Assembly (NCBI RefSeq): GCF_003173715.1
Contig: NZ_CP029550.1
Span: forward strand, 62,001-126,000
From: Methylobacterium durans
GTDB taxonomy: Bacteria; Pseudomonadota; Alphaproteobacteria; Rhizobiales; Beijerinckiaceae
Length of the DNA: 64,000 bases
Direction: 5' to 3'
The translations under genes and the position numbers were made by a program. Below the pieces are notes generated by a model. It was given only the letters and a program-made list of their open reading frames with translations, searched no databases and was not told the DNA's origin. Numbering within the stretch: position 1 is the stretch's first letter; each line of letters starts with the position of its first letter. Below, piece by piece: positions 53,706 through 62,878 of this stretch.

Positions 53706-54209
53706 TCAGCGCAGATCGACCTTCGCGCTCTCCGTCTTCGGGCTCTCGCCGGTCACGGCGGCCTTCACGTAGCCGTAGAGGTGCAGCATCGTGGCGTTCG
53801 GGCTGTCCCAGTACTCGCCCTTCTCCGGGTGCACGCGGATGAGGGCTACCTCCGGGTCGTCCTTGCCGTTGGGGAACCAGGTCTTCAGGCTCTCATTCCA
53901 CTTGGCGTCGATCACCGCTTGATCGGTGACGATCTCCGCCTTGCCGGCCACCGAGACGTAGGTCTGCGCGCTCGGATCGGAATAGGCCAGGTTGACTTGG
54001 TTGTCCTTCGAGATCTCGGCGGTCTTGGGCGAGTGAAGCTTGCTGAAGAACCACAGGTCGCCGACCTCGTCCGCGTCCTGGCACCACATCGGGCGGCTGT
54101 AGAGCTTCCCGTCCGGGTCGGCGGTGGTCATCATCGCCACCTTGATGTCCTTGATGAGGTCGAACAGCTTCTGCGCGCCCTCGTGGTCGCGATGGTTGCC
54201 CTGATGCAT
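53706..54209 (-). CDS. pyridoxamine 5'-phosphate oxidase-related general stress protein
   Basis: 167-residue split-barrel flavin-binding protein of the general stress protein 26 type. Visible: KLFDLIKDIKVAMMTTADPDG, LYSRPMWCQD, DLWFFSKLHSPKTAEIS, VNLAYSDPSAQTYVSVAGKAE and KGEYWDSPNATM. Such proteins bind FMN or FAD; the reaction is not known. The ATG at 54209 has GGAG 11 bases upstream. It transcribes away from mrp. Stress control is plausible for the family, but I see no EcfG site with correct spacing. Confidence 0.88.
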   Translation of the reverse strand: MHQGNHRDHEGAQKLFDLIKDIKVAMMTTADPDGKLYSRPMWCQDADEVGDLWFFSKLHSPKTAEISKDNQVNLAYSDPSAQTYVSVAGKAEIVTDQAVIDAKWNESLKTWFPNGKDDPEVALIRVHPEKGEYWDSPNATMLHLYGYVKAAVTGESPKTESAKVDLR

Positions 54210-54406
54210 GGGGGGATGTCTCCAACGTGGCGGGACGCCGTCCGGGGCGTCCCGAGATCGTGTCGACAACGGACAAGGCCCGCGATGGTTTCGGAGGGCT
54301 CCGGCCGCTGCGCGGGCTGGTGTTTCCGGCGCGGGCGCGTACATGGACAGGGACGGCGGCGGGGCGAGGCGGCCCCGTCATCGGCGCGCATTGAGGAGCC
54401 CTGCCC

Positions 54407-55540
54407 TTGGCGATTACCCGCGACGACGTGCTGAAGGCGCTCGCGACCGTGACGGTCGATGCCGGAGGCACCACCCTGCCCGGCTCCGGCCGCCTCTCGC
54501 AGGTGGTGGTCGACCCGAGCCAGAGGGTCATGTTCTCGATTCTCGTCGACCCGAGCGAGGCGGAGCGTTTCGAGCCGCTGCGCCGCAAGGCCGAGGGGGC
54601 CGTTCTCGCCATTCCCGGCGTGGCGGGCGTCTTCGCGAGCCTGACCTCGGAGCGCGGCCCGAATGCGCCGGCCCCCGGCGGGCCGCCCCAGCGGCCGGCG
54701 ACGCCCCCGCCGCGGGGCGCGGCCCCCGGTCCCGGACCGGCGCTGCCCGGCGTGCGCCACATCGTGGCGGTGGCCTCCGGCAAGGGCGGCGTTGGCAAGT
54801 CCACCACCGCCTGCAATCTCGCGCTCGCCCTGCAGGCGCAGGGCCTCAAGGTCGGCCTCCTCGACGCCGACATCTACGGCCCCTCCGTGCCCAAGCTCTT
54901 CGGCCTGTCCGGCAAGCCGCGGGTGATCGAGGGGCGGACGCTCGAGCCGATGCAGGGCTACGGGCTCAAGGTGATGTCGATCGGCTTCCTGATCGAGCCC
55001 GAATCCGCGATGATCTGGCGCGGCCCGATGGTGCAGTCGGCCATCACGCAGATGCTGCGCGAGGTCGCCTGGGGCGAGCTCGACGTGCTCCTCGTGGATA
55101 TGCCGCCGGGCACCGGCGACGCACAGCTCACCATGGCGCAGGCGACCCCGCTGTCGGGCGCCGTCATCGTCTCGACGCCGCAGGACCTGGCGCTCATCGA
55201 CGCCCGCCGCGGCGTCACGATGTTCAAGAAGGTTGCTGTGCCGATCCTCGGCGTGATCGAGAACATGGCGACCTTCATCTGCCCCCATTGCGGGGAGGCC
55301 TCGCACATCTTCGGCCACGGCGGCGCCCGCGAGGAGGCCGAGCGCCTCGGCGTGCCCTTCCTCGGCGAGGTGCCGCTCAACATGACAATCCGCGAGACCT
55401 CGGATTCCGGCCGCCCCGTCGTGGCGACAGATCCGGACGGACCGCAGGCGACGGTCTACCGCGGGATCGCGGAGCGGCTCTGGGGTAACCTGGCGGGCGC
55501 ACCGGCGGGACGGGCTGCGCCGAAGATCGTCATCGAGTGA
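54407..55540 (+). CDS. mrp: Mrp/NBP35 family iron-sulfur carrier ATPase
   Basis: 377-residue cytosolic P-loop protein that carries or transfers Fe-S clusters. An N-terminal DUF59/MIP18-like domain (DDVLKALATVTVDAGG) and a proline-rich linker precede the deviant Walker A VASGKGGVGKSTTACNLA (about 125-142), Walker B VLLVDMPPGTGDAQL and the cluster motif CPHC in FICPHCGEASHIFG. The start is TTG at 54407, preceded by GAGGAG. mobA starts four bases after the stop, so the two are likely one transcript. Confidence 0.95.
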   Translation: MAITRDDVLKALATVTVDAGGTTLPGSGRLSQVVVDPSQRVMFSILVDPSEAERFEPLRRKAEGAVLAIPGVAGVFASLTSERGPNAPAPGGPPQRPATPPPRGAAPGPGPALPGVRHIVAVASGKGGVGKSTTACNLALALQAQGLKVGLLDADIYGPSVPKLFGLSGKPRVIEGRTLEPMQGYGLKVMSIGFLIEPESAMIWRGPMVQSAITQMLREVAWGELDVLLVDMPPGTGDAQLTMAQATPLSGAVIVSTPQDLALIDARRGVTMFKKVAVPILGVIENMATFICPHCGEASHIFGHGGAREEAERLGVPFLGEVPLNMTIRETSDSGRPVVATDPDGPQATVYRGIAERLWGNLAGAPAGRAAPKIVIE

Positions 55541-55544
55541 GCCG

Positions 55545-56164
55545 GTGACGACGCTGGGCGTCATCCTGGCAGGCGGCCTCTCCCGGCGCATGGGCGGGGC
55601 GACAAGCCGCTGCGGGTGCTGGCCGGGCGCACGCTGCTCGACCGGGTGGTGCGCCGGTTCGGCCCGCAATGTCCGGCCGGGCTGATCCTCAACGCCAACG
55701 GCGATCCGGCCCGGTTCGGGGATTTTCCGGGCGTGATCGTGCCGGACGGAGTTTCGGGCCATCCGGGGCCGCTCGCCGGCATCCTCGCCGCGCTCGATCA
55801 CGCGCGGGCGCATCACCCGGCGGTGGCCGAGGTCGCGAGCGTCACCGGTGACGCGCCCTTCCTCCCGGACGATCTCGTGGCGCGCCTCGCCGCCGCCCGG
55901 CGCGCGAGTGGCGCTCCGATCGCGGTGGCGGCCTCGGGCGGCCGCCAGCACTTCACGGTGGCGCTCTGGGCGGTCTCGCTCGGGGAGGATTTGCGCGCGG
56001 CGCTCGTCGAGCGCGACGAGCGCCGCGTCGGCGCCTATCTGGCCCGCCACGGAGCGGTGCCGGTGGACTGGCCGATCGAGCCGGTCGACCCGTTCCTCAA
56101 CATCAACACGCCGGAGGATCTCGACCTCGCCACGGCCGTGCTCGCGCGGATCGCGCAAGGGTAG
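55545..56164 (+). CDS. mobA: molybdenum cofactor guanylyltransferase (frameshifted)
   Basis: Transfers GMP from GTP to molybdopterin for molybdoenzymes such as formate dehydrogenase. The N-terminal nucleotide loop is VILAGGLSRRMGG; the rest has PLRVLAGRTLLDRVV, GPLAGILAALDHA, VTGDAPFLPDDLV and the end FLNINTPEDL. One G is lost at 55596-55599, between RRMGG and DKPLRVL; repaired length is about 206 residues. GTG start at 55545, just after mrp. Acts in the cytosol. Confidence 0.93.
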
Positions 56165-56260
56165 CCGAACGCCCCTTTCGGTGGCGGCGCGGCGCGCCAT
56201 CCCGGAACCGCCTCGTGCGGGTCCCGGGACGGCGGGGTTTCGAGATGTGCCCGTTCGGCC

Positions 56261-56719
<459 letters not shown>

Positions 56720-56732
56720 GATGGGTACTCCT

Positions 56733-57194
56733 CTACCTCTCTGGTCCCCGATCGATCAGGCGGAGCGCCAGGGGGCGCCCCGCGATGGCCCGCCCCAGGG
56801 CGGGAGTTATGCGAGCCGGCGTGCAATGCCGGATCGATGTCAGCGTCGCCCGCTCCAGGCCGAGCCTGGCGGCGGCGTCGGGCGTGCCCGCCGTGAAGGT
56901 GATGCGGGGCGTCCCGATGAGCGTTCCGTCAAGGCGCAGCGCGAAGCGCGCCGTGATCTGCAGGTCCTTCAGCCCGTCGAGCCCCGGTGGCAAGGTCCAG
57001 CAGGCGGCGAGAGCCGGAAACAGGGACGCCAGGGTGTCGGCGGGCCCGGACGGCGCCTGCCCGAGCGGCACCCGGACGGTGCCCTGGAGCGTCTCCGGCA
57101 GTGCGAGCGGCGGCTGCAAGATCTCCGCGCTCTGCCCGCTTGCCGCACCGGGCAAGCCGGTGCCGATCACGAGGAGCGCGAGCGCCGTCCGCAC
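56733..57194 (-). CDS. exported hypothetical protein, TonB-C-like
   Basis: 153 residues with a signal peptide (ALALLVIGTGLPGAASG). The mature part has LQITARFALRLDGTLIGTPR, the look of a TonB/TolA C-terminal-like strand-loop-strand domain, and two cysteines (in ALAACWTLP and SIRHCTPA) that could pair. It starts with GTG ten bases after the secreted cyclophilin stop. Periplasmic role unknown; the pairing with a periplasmic foldase suggests envelope maturation (inference). Confidence 0.65.
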   Translation of the reverse strand: MRTALALLVIGTGLPGAASGQSAEILQPPLALPETLQGTVRVPLGQAPSGPADTLASLFPALAACWTLPPGLDGLKDLQITARFALRLDGTLIGTPRITFTAGTPDAAARLGLERATLTSIRHCTPARITPALGRAIAGRPLALRLIDRGPER

Positions 57195-57203
57195 CCGCTC
57201 GCC

Positions 57204-57755
57204 TTAGCGCGCCGGCCCGGCGAGCTGCATGGTCACGATCTTGTCGGGGTTCTGCACGGCGCCGCCCGGCGCGTTGCGCTCCGCCTTCTTGATCTTGTCG
57301 ACTGCCTCCATGCCGCCCGTGACGGTGCCGACCACCGTGTACTTGCCGTTGAGGAACGGCGCGTCGGCGAGGCAGATGAAGAATTGCGAGTTCGCCGAGT
57401 TCGGGTCGCTCGAACGGGCCATGCCGACGGTTCCGCGGGTGAACGAGGCGGAGGAGAATTCCGCCGGGATGTTCGGCAGGCTGGAGCCGCCGGTGCCGTT
57501 GCCGTTCGGGTCGCCGGTCTGGGCCATGAAGCTTTCCATGACGCGGTGGAACTTCAGCCCGTTGTAGAAGCCCTGGCCGACCAGCGTCTTGATCTGCTGC
57601 ACGTGCTTCGGCGCGAGGTCGGGGCGCAGCTGGATCGTGACGCGCCCGTCCTTGGTGTCGAGGAAGACGGTGTTGTCGTCGGCGGCGCGGGCCGCGGGGG
57701 TGGCGCCGAGGAAGGCGCTCAGCGCGAGCGCGAGGACGGCGTGGCGGCGGTTCAT
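57204..57755 (-). CDS. ppiA: periplasmic peptidyl-prolyl cis-trans isomerase
   Basis: 183-residue cyclophilin with a clear signal peptide (AVLALALSAFLGATPAARA, cut before ADD). The mature enzyme has FHRVMESFMAQTGDPNGNG, MARSSDPNSANSQFFICLAD and GTVTGGMEAVDKIKKAE. Compared with the cytosolic copy it carries a short insert before the C-terminus. ATG 57755 is favoured over one six codons upstream because the signal peptide begins MNRRHAV and GGGAGAGAC precedes it. Confidence 0.93.
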   Translation of the reverse strand: MNRRHAVLALALSAFLGATPAARAADDNTVFLDTKDGRVTIQLRPDLAPKHVQQIKTLVGQGFYNGLKFHRVMESFMAQTGDPNGNGTGGSSLPNIPAEFSSASFTRGTVGMARSSDPNSANSQFFICLADAPFLNGKYTVVGTVTGGMEAVDKIKKAERNAPGGAVQNPDKIVTMQLAGPAR

Positions 57756-57806
57756 CGGCGAGGTCTCTCCCAAGGATCGTCGGTGTCGTGTCGGTGTCGT
57801 GGGGGC

Positions 57807-58307
57807 TCAAGCCCCGGAAAAGCGCGCCTTCAGACGCTCGGCCACGCTCGGCGGCACGAAGGGCGCGACGTCGCCTCCCATCGCGGCGATCTGCCGGACG
57901 AGGGTCGCGGTGATCGGCCGGACCTGGATCGAGGCCGGCAGGAACACGGTCTGCACCTCGGGTGCCATCGCGGCGTTCATGCCGGCGAGCTGCATCTCGT
58001 AGTCGAGATCGGTGCCGTCGCGCAGGCCGCGAATGAACAGGTTCGCTCCGAAGCGGCGGGCAGCGCTCACCGCGAGATCGGCGAAGGTCGCGATCTCAAG
58101 CGCCGTCCCCGCCTCGGCGGCGAGCGGCGCGCAGGTCTCCTGCAGGAGCTCGGCGCGCTCCTCCGCCGTGAAGAGCGGCGCCTTGCCCGGATGCACCCCG
58201 ATCGCGATCACGAGGTTCGGCACCAGCCGGCAGGCCTGCCGGACCACGTCGAGGTGGCCGTTCGTGACCGGGTCGAAGGAGCCGGCGTAGAGGGCGGTTC
58301 GGATCAT
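57807..58307 (-). CDS. coaD: phosphopantetheine adenylyltransferase
   Basis: Fourth step of coenzyme A synthesis: ATP plus 4'-phosphopantetheine to dephospho-CoA. 166 residues. The nucleotidyltransferase loop [17 protein letters not shown] (T/H-x-G-H), [21 protein letters not shown] and the late phosphate-binding [16 protein letters not shown] are all present. Intact frame, ATG start. It is followed leftward by ppiA. Confidence 0.97.
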   Translation of the reverse strand: MIRTALYAGSFDPVTNGHLDVVRQACRLVPNLVIAIGVHPGKAPLFTAEERAELLQETCAPLAAEAGTALEIATFADLAVSAARRFGANLFIRGLRDGTDLDYEMQLAGMNAAMAPEVQTVFLPASIQVRPITATLVRQIAAMGGDVAPFVPPSVAERLKARFSGA

Positions 58308-58388
58308 CGCCCGTGGGCGTAGAGCATTTTGTCCGCGAACGGAACCGCTGCCACACCGTCGCCGACGCCTGCCCGGTGCCTCGGGCCG

Positions 58389-59447
58389 TCAGACGTGGCC
58401 GTGCACGAGGTCGTGGACGAACCCGAGCTTCCTCACCACGGCGGGCGCCAGGACGAAGGGGTAGAGGTCGCTGATGCCCATCGCGCGGTTCACGCTGTTG
58501 ATCGCGAAGACGAAGGGCAGCCACGCATCGACGATCTGCTGGACGCTCACGGCGGCGTAGGGGTCGAAATCGATCTTGGCCGAGATCTCGCGGTTCGTGT
58601 CGACGGCTGGGTTGACCTCGAGGCCGAAGGCGCTCGCCATCTCCAGGGTGTCGACGATGTGGAGGTAATGCGCCCAGGTCTCGGCGAAATCCTCCCACGG
58701 ATGCGTCGTCGCGTAGGCCGAAACGTAGCGCTCCTGCCAGTCGGGCGGCGTGCCGTCCGCGTAGTGGCGTTTCAGCGCCGCCTCGTAATCCTCGGAATCA
58801 TCTCCGAAGACCGCGCGGCAGGCGTCGAGCTTAGCTTGGTCCCGCACGAGGATGTCCCAGTAATGGTGGCCCACCTCGTGGCGGAAATGCCCGATCAGGG
58901 TACGGTAGGGCTCGCCCATTGCGTGGCGGCGCGTCTCGCGCTCGGCGTCGTTCGCCTCGACGAGGGCGATCGTGATGACGCCGTTGTCGTGCCCCGTCAT
59001 CACCTTCGGGCCCTCTGCCGGCGGGTCGGCGAGGAAATGGAAGACGAGGCCGTGCTCCGGATCCTCGGCGCGCGTCTTCAGGGGCAGGTTCCAGCGCAGC
59101 AGCGTGTAGAACAGCCGGTGCTTGGCGAATTCCATCTGCTGCCACGCCAGCAAATTGGCGGGATCGGCGACGTCGGGGATGGTGCCGTTGTGGCGGCAGG
59201 CCAGGCAGAACGCGTCGTTCGAGCCCGGCGGGACCAGCCAGTTGCAGGCATCGTGCTCCGCGTTCGTGCAGAACAGACTCGGCCGGTCAGGAATTGCGAG
59301 TGGGGTCCAGGCATTGCCGCCCGCGGGCTCGAGCGCCGAGAGCGTGCCCGTCTCGGGGAGATAAGCGAGCCTGTGCCTGCAGCGCTCGCAGGTCTGGTTC
59401 TCGAAGTACAGGATGTTGCCGCAGGACTGGCATCGGAACAGCTTCAT
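58389..59447 (-). CDS. putative zinc-binding metallopeptidase with N-terminal zinc ribbon
   Basis: 352 residues. The N-terminus has two zinc-ribbon-like units, FRCQSCGNILYFENQTCERC and later FCTNAEHDACNW with CLACRHNG. The C-terminal part has the metallopeptidase helix HFRHEVGHHYWD (HExxH, about 188) and downstream acidic residues in PWEDFAETWAHYLH that may give the third ligand. This is the putative zinc-binding peptidase family (Peptidase_Mx-like); it is cytosolic, with no signal. Substrate unknown. ATG 59447 follows from the zinc-ribbon start. Confidence 0.85.
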   Translation of the reverse strand: MKLFRCQSCGNILYFENQTCERCRHRLAYLPETGTLSALEPAGGNAWTPLAIPDRPSLFCTNAEHDACNWLVPPGSNDAFCLACRHNGTIPDVADPANLLAWQQMEFAKHRLFYTLLRWNLPLKTRAEDPEHGLVFHFLADPPAEGPKVMTGHDNGVITIALVEANDAERETRRHAMGEPYRTLIGHFRHEVGHHYWDILVRDQAKLDACRAVFGDDSEDYEAALKRHYADGTPPDWQERYVSAYATTHPWEDFAETWAHYLHIVDTLEMASAFGLEVNPAVDTNREISAKIDFDPYAAVSVQQIVDAWLPFVFAINSVNRAMGISDLYPFVLAPAVVRKLGFVHDLVHGHV

Positions 59448-59538
59448 GGAGGGGCCTCGTCTCGCCGTGTCCCCGCCTCCATGCAGGAGGCGTGCAGGAA
59501 AGGGCACGAGGCGCCGCCGGTTCCGGCCGGCGGGCGGT

Positions 59539-59769
59539 TCAGGCGGCCCGGGCGCGCAGGCCGGCCTGGGCCGGGCGCCGCTCCTGCGCGGAGCGATACG
59601 CGGCGAGGAACTCGGTCGGCGTGTGGCGTGCCCCGTCCGGGTGGGTGATCGTGACCTCGGTGAGGCCGCTGCCCAGGAGGCCGAGGGCCTTCTCAAGGGC
59701 GTCCGTCATCGAGGCCCGCTGGAAGGTGACGGAGCGGGACCGATCGATGGCGCTGACCTGAAAATACAC
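59539..59769 (-). CDS. small hypothetical protein
   Basis: 76 residues, GTG start. The fold suggested is beta-beta-alpha: YFQVSAIDRSRSVTFQRASM, a helix ALEKALGLLGSG, then a strand LTEVTITHPDG and a helix PTEFLAAYRSAQ. I do not recognise a family. The codon use matches the neighbours. It could share a transcript with the zinc peptidase, which starts 91 bases downstream. Confidence 0.5.
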   Translation of the reverse strand: MYFQVSAIDRSRSVTFQRASMTDALEKALGLLGSGLTEVTITHPDGARHTPTEFLAAYRSAQERRPAQAGLRARAA

Positions 59770-59929
59770 GTGAACCGACCCCTTGCGCGGTGTGAGGACA
59801 GATGAGCGCGGTCGCTTCCGCGCCCCTTCACAACACCGTGCAATAGAGGCAATTCGTAGAGAATCCTTTGACGAAACCGGGGGTGGGACCGGACGGCTGC
59901 CTCAATTTTCGGCACGCCTCCGGTTTGTG

Positions 59930-59963
59930 CCCCCGCCGCTTCGCAGGCTCGAAGCGGCGGGGG
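59930..59963 (-). terminator. 14-bp perfect stem-loop after gyrA
   Basis: cccccgccgcttcg pairs fully with cgaagcggcggggg around a six-base loop, 15 bases beyond the gyrA stop. No T-run follows on the gyrA strand, so it is either a Rho-independent terminator of the weak type or a 3'-end protector. Confidence 0.6.
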
Positions 59964-59978
59964 TACCGATTCCCGTCC

Positions 59979-62711
59979 TCAGATTGCGGCCGCCTCGTCG
60001 TCCGACTCGTCCTCGCCCTCGATGTGCTCCACCGAGACGACGCGCTCGTCCTTGGCCGTGTTGAACACGGTCACGCCCTGCGAGGCCCGGCCGACGATGC
60101 GGATGTCGTCCACCGGCACGCGGATGAGCTGGCCGCCGTTCGTGACGAGCATGATCTGGTCTGATGCCTCGACCGGGAAGGAGGCGACGAGGCTGCCGTT
60201 GCGGGCGTTCACCCGCATCGCCGTGATGCCCTTGCCGCCGCGTCCGGAGACCCGGTACTCGAAGGAGGAGCTTCGCTTGCCGAAGCCGCGCTCGGACAGG
60301 GTCAGCACGAACTGCTCGTGAGCGCTCATCTCGCTGTAGCGCTCCGGCGAGATAGCGGACGCCTCCGCGACGCCCTCGTCCTCCACCCCGCTCTCCTCGG
60401 CCTCGGCGCCGTCGCCGATGATCGCCCGGCGCATCTTGAGATAGCCGGCCCGCTCCTCGGGCGACGCTTCGAAATGGTTCAGGATGGTCATCGAGATGAC
60501 CCGGTCGTCCTGGCCGAGGTTGATGCCGCGCACGCCCGTAGAATCGCGGCCCTTGAAGACGCGCACGTCCTCGACGGGGAAGCGGATGCACTGGCCCTCC
60601 GCCGTGGTGAGGAGGACGTTCTGGTCGGGCCGGCAGATCTCGACGTGGACGATGTGGTCGCCCGGATCGAGCTTCATGGCGATCTTGCCGTTGCGGTTCA
60701 CTTGCACGAAGTCAGACAGCTTGTTGCGGCGCACGCTTCCGCTCGCGGTCGCGAACATGACGTCGAGCGCCTCCCAGGACGCCTCGTCCTCCGGTAGCGG
60801 CATGATCGTGGTGATGCGCTCGCCCTGCGCCTGCAATTGCAGGATGTTGACGAGCGCCTTGCCGCGGGCGTTCGGGGCGGCCACCGGCAGGCGCCAGACC
60901 TTCTCCTTGTAGACCTGGCCCTGATCGGAGAAGAACAGCACCGGCGTGTGGGTGTTGGCCACGAACAGCCGCGTCACGAAATCCTCGTCGCGCGTGCTCA
61001 TCCCGGAGCGGCCCTTGCCGCCGCGGCGCTGGGCCCGGTAGGTCGAGAGCGGCACGCGCTTGACGTAGCCGGCATGGGACACGGTGACGACCATGTCCTC
61101 GCGCTGGATCAGATCCTCGTCTTCGACGCTCGAATCGTAATCGACGATCTCGGTCTTGCGGGGCGTGGCGAATTGCGCGCGCACGTCGGCGAGCTCGGTC
61201 TTGACGATCCCCTGGATGCGGGCGCGCGAGCGCAGGATGTCGAGATAGTCCGCGATCTCGTCGGCGAGCGTCTTCAGCTCGTCGCCGATCTCGTCGCGGC
61301 CGAGGGCGGTCAGGCGCTGCAGTCGGAGGTCGAGGATCGCGCGCGCCTGCACCTCGGAGAGGCGGTAGGTGCCGTCATCGGCCACGCGGTGGCGCGGATC
61401 GTCGACGAGGGCGATCAGCGGCGCGATGTCGTGGGCCGGCCAGTCGCGGGCCATCAGCGCCTCGCGCGCCGTGTTCGGGTCGGGCGAGGTGCGGATCAGG
61501 CGGATCACCTCGTCGATGTTGGCGACCGCGATGGCGAGGCCGCACAGGACGTGGGCGCGCTCGCGAGCCTTGCCGAGCAGGAACTTGGTGCGGCGGGAGA
61601 CGACCTCCTCGCGGAAGTCGACGAAGGCCTGCAGCAGGTCCTTGAGGTTGAGGAGCTGCGGCCGCCCACCGTTCAGCGCCACCATGTTGGCGCCGAACGA
61701 GGTCTGCAGCGGCGTGTAGCGGTAGAGTTGGTTCAGCACCACGTCGGCCATGGCGTCGCGCTTCAGCTCGATCACGATCCGCATGCCGTCGCGGTCGGAT
61801 TCGTCGCGCAGGTCCGAGATGCCCTCGACGCGCTTTTCCTTCACAAGCTCGGCGATCTTCTCGATCAGCGTCGCCTTGTTCACCTGATACGGGATCTCGG
61901 TGAAGATCAGGGCCTCGCGCTCCTTGCGCAGCTCCTCGACGTGCGACTTCGCCCGCATGATGATGGAGCCGCGGCCCGTGGCGTAGGCTTGGCGCGTGCC
62001 GGCCCGCCCGATGATGAGGCCGCCCGTCGGGAAGTCGGGGCCGGGCACGATCTCGTTCAAGCCCTCGATGGTGATCGCCGGATCGTCGAGGAGCGCGACG
62101 CACGCGTCGATCAACTCGCCGAGATTGTGGGGCGGGATGTTCGTCGCCATGCCCACGGCGATGCCGCCGGCGCCGTTGGCCAGCAGGTTCGGAAAGCGGG
62201 CCGGGAGGACAGTGGGCTCCTCGCGCGACTCGTCGTAGTTCGGTCCGAAATCGACGGTATTCTTGTCGATGTCGGTCAGGAGCGCGGTGGCGGGCTTGGC
62301 GAGGCGCGACTCCGTGTAGCGCATGGCCGCCGGCGGGTCGCCGTCGACGGAGCCGAAATTGCCCTGCCCGTCGATGAGCATCAGGCGCATGGAAAAATCC
62401 TGCGCCATGCGCACCAAGGCGTCGTAGATCGATTGGTCCCCGTGCGGATGGTAGAGACCGATCACGTCGCCGACGATGCGGGCGGACTTCACGTATTTCC
62501 GTTCGGGCAGGTGCCCCGACTCGAAGGCCGAGTAGAGGATGCGCCGGTGCACCGGCTTCAGGCCGTCGCGCGCATCGGGCAGCGCGCGGCTCACGATCAC
62601 GCTCATCGCGTAATCGAGGTAGGAGCGGCGCATCTCGTCGGTGATGGAAACGGGCTTGATGTCCGTGGCGGGCGGGGGCGCGCCGGCACCCTGATCGGTG
62701 TTGTCTGCCAA
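59979..62711 (-). CDS. gyrA: DNA gyrase subunit A
   Basis: 910-residue breakage-reunion subunit of gyrase. The catalytic tyrosine is in [12 protein letters not shown] (Tyr132). The GyrA box, needed for wrapping DNA and separating gyrase from topoisomerase IV, is present as QRRGGKG. The C-terminal beta-propeller repeats and an acidic tail follow ([13 protein letters not shown]). In the quinolone-resistance region [10 protein letters not shown], the residue matching E. coli Ser83 is Gln93 and Asp87 is kept as Asp97. The start is TTG at 62711; the N-terminus is about ten residues longer than in E. coli. A possible promoter lies at 62833-62860. Confidence 0.97.
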   Translation of the reverse strand: MADNTDQGAGAPPPATDIKPVSITDEMRRSYLDYAMSVIVSRALPDARDGLKPVHRRILYSAFESGHLPERKYVKSARIVGDVIGLYHPHGDQSIYDALVRMAQDFSMRLMLIDGQGNFGSVDGDPPAAMRYTESRLAKPATALLTDIDKNTVDFGPNYDESREEPTVLPARFPNLLANGAGGIAVGMATNIPPHNLGELIDACVALLDDPAITIEGLNEIVPGPDFPTGGLIIGRAGTRQAYATGRGSIIMRAKSHVEELRKEREALIFTEIPYQVNKATLIEKIAELVKEKRVEGISDLRDESDRDGMRIVIELKRDAMADVVLNQLYRYTPLQTSFGANMVALNGGRPQLLNLKDLLQAFVDFREEVVSRRTKFLLGKARERAHVLCGLAIAVANIDEVIRLIRTSPDPNTAREALMARDWPAHDIAPLIALVDDPRHRVADDGTYRLSEVQARAILDLRLQRLTALGRDEIGDELKTLADEIADYLDILRSRARIQGIVKTELADVRAQFATPRKTEIVDYDSSVEDEDLIQREDMVVTVSHAGYVKRVPLSTYRAQRRGGKGRSGMSTRDEDFVTRLFVANTHTPVLFFSDQGQVYKEKVWRLPVAAPNARGKALVNILQLQAQGERITTIMPLPEDEASWEALDVMFATASGSVRRNKLSDFVQVNRNGKIAMKLDPGDHIVHVEICRPDQNVLLTTAEGQCIRFPVEDVRVFKGRDSTGVRGINLGQDDRVISMTILNHFEASPEERAGYLKMRRAIIGDGAEAEESGVEDEGVAEASAISPERYSEMSAHEQFVLTLSERGFGKRSSSFEYRVSGRGGKGITAMRVNARNGSLVASFPVEASDQIMLVTNGGQLIRVPVDDIRIVGRASQGVTVFNTAKDERVVSVEHIEGEDESDDEAAAI

Positions 62712-62832
62712 GATCTTGTTCCGTCTCGCGGGTCCCGGATCGGGGCCCCCAGCCAGGGCCGCGGCGCCTCGCGGCGGAGCTGACGCTCCGGCGCATCGCG
62801 GCCATCGGGAATACGAATGATATCAGGTGGTT

Positions 62833-62860
62833 AATTAATCATCACGGGGCCGATAAGCAA
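62833..62860 (-). promoter_or_regulatory. candidate housekeeping promoter of gyrA
   Basis: On the minus strand TTGCTT (62860-62855) is followed after 16 bases by TTAATT (62838-62833), in the only clearly AT-rich patch of the gap upstream of gyrA. It fits a sigma-70-like pattern loosely. The distance to the TTG start is about 120 bases. Confidence 0.35.
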
Positions 62861-62878
62861 GGACTTCTGCCCCTGTCG

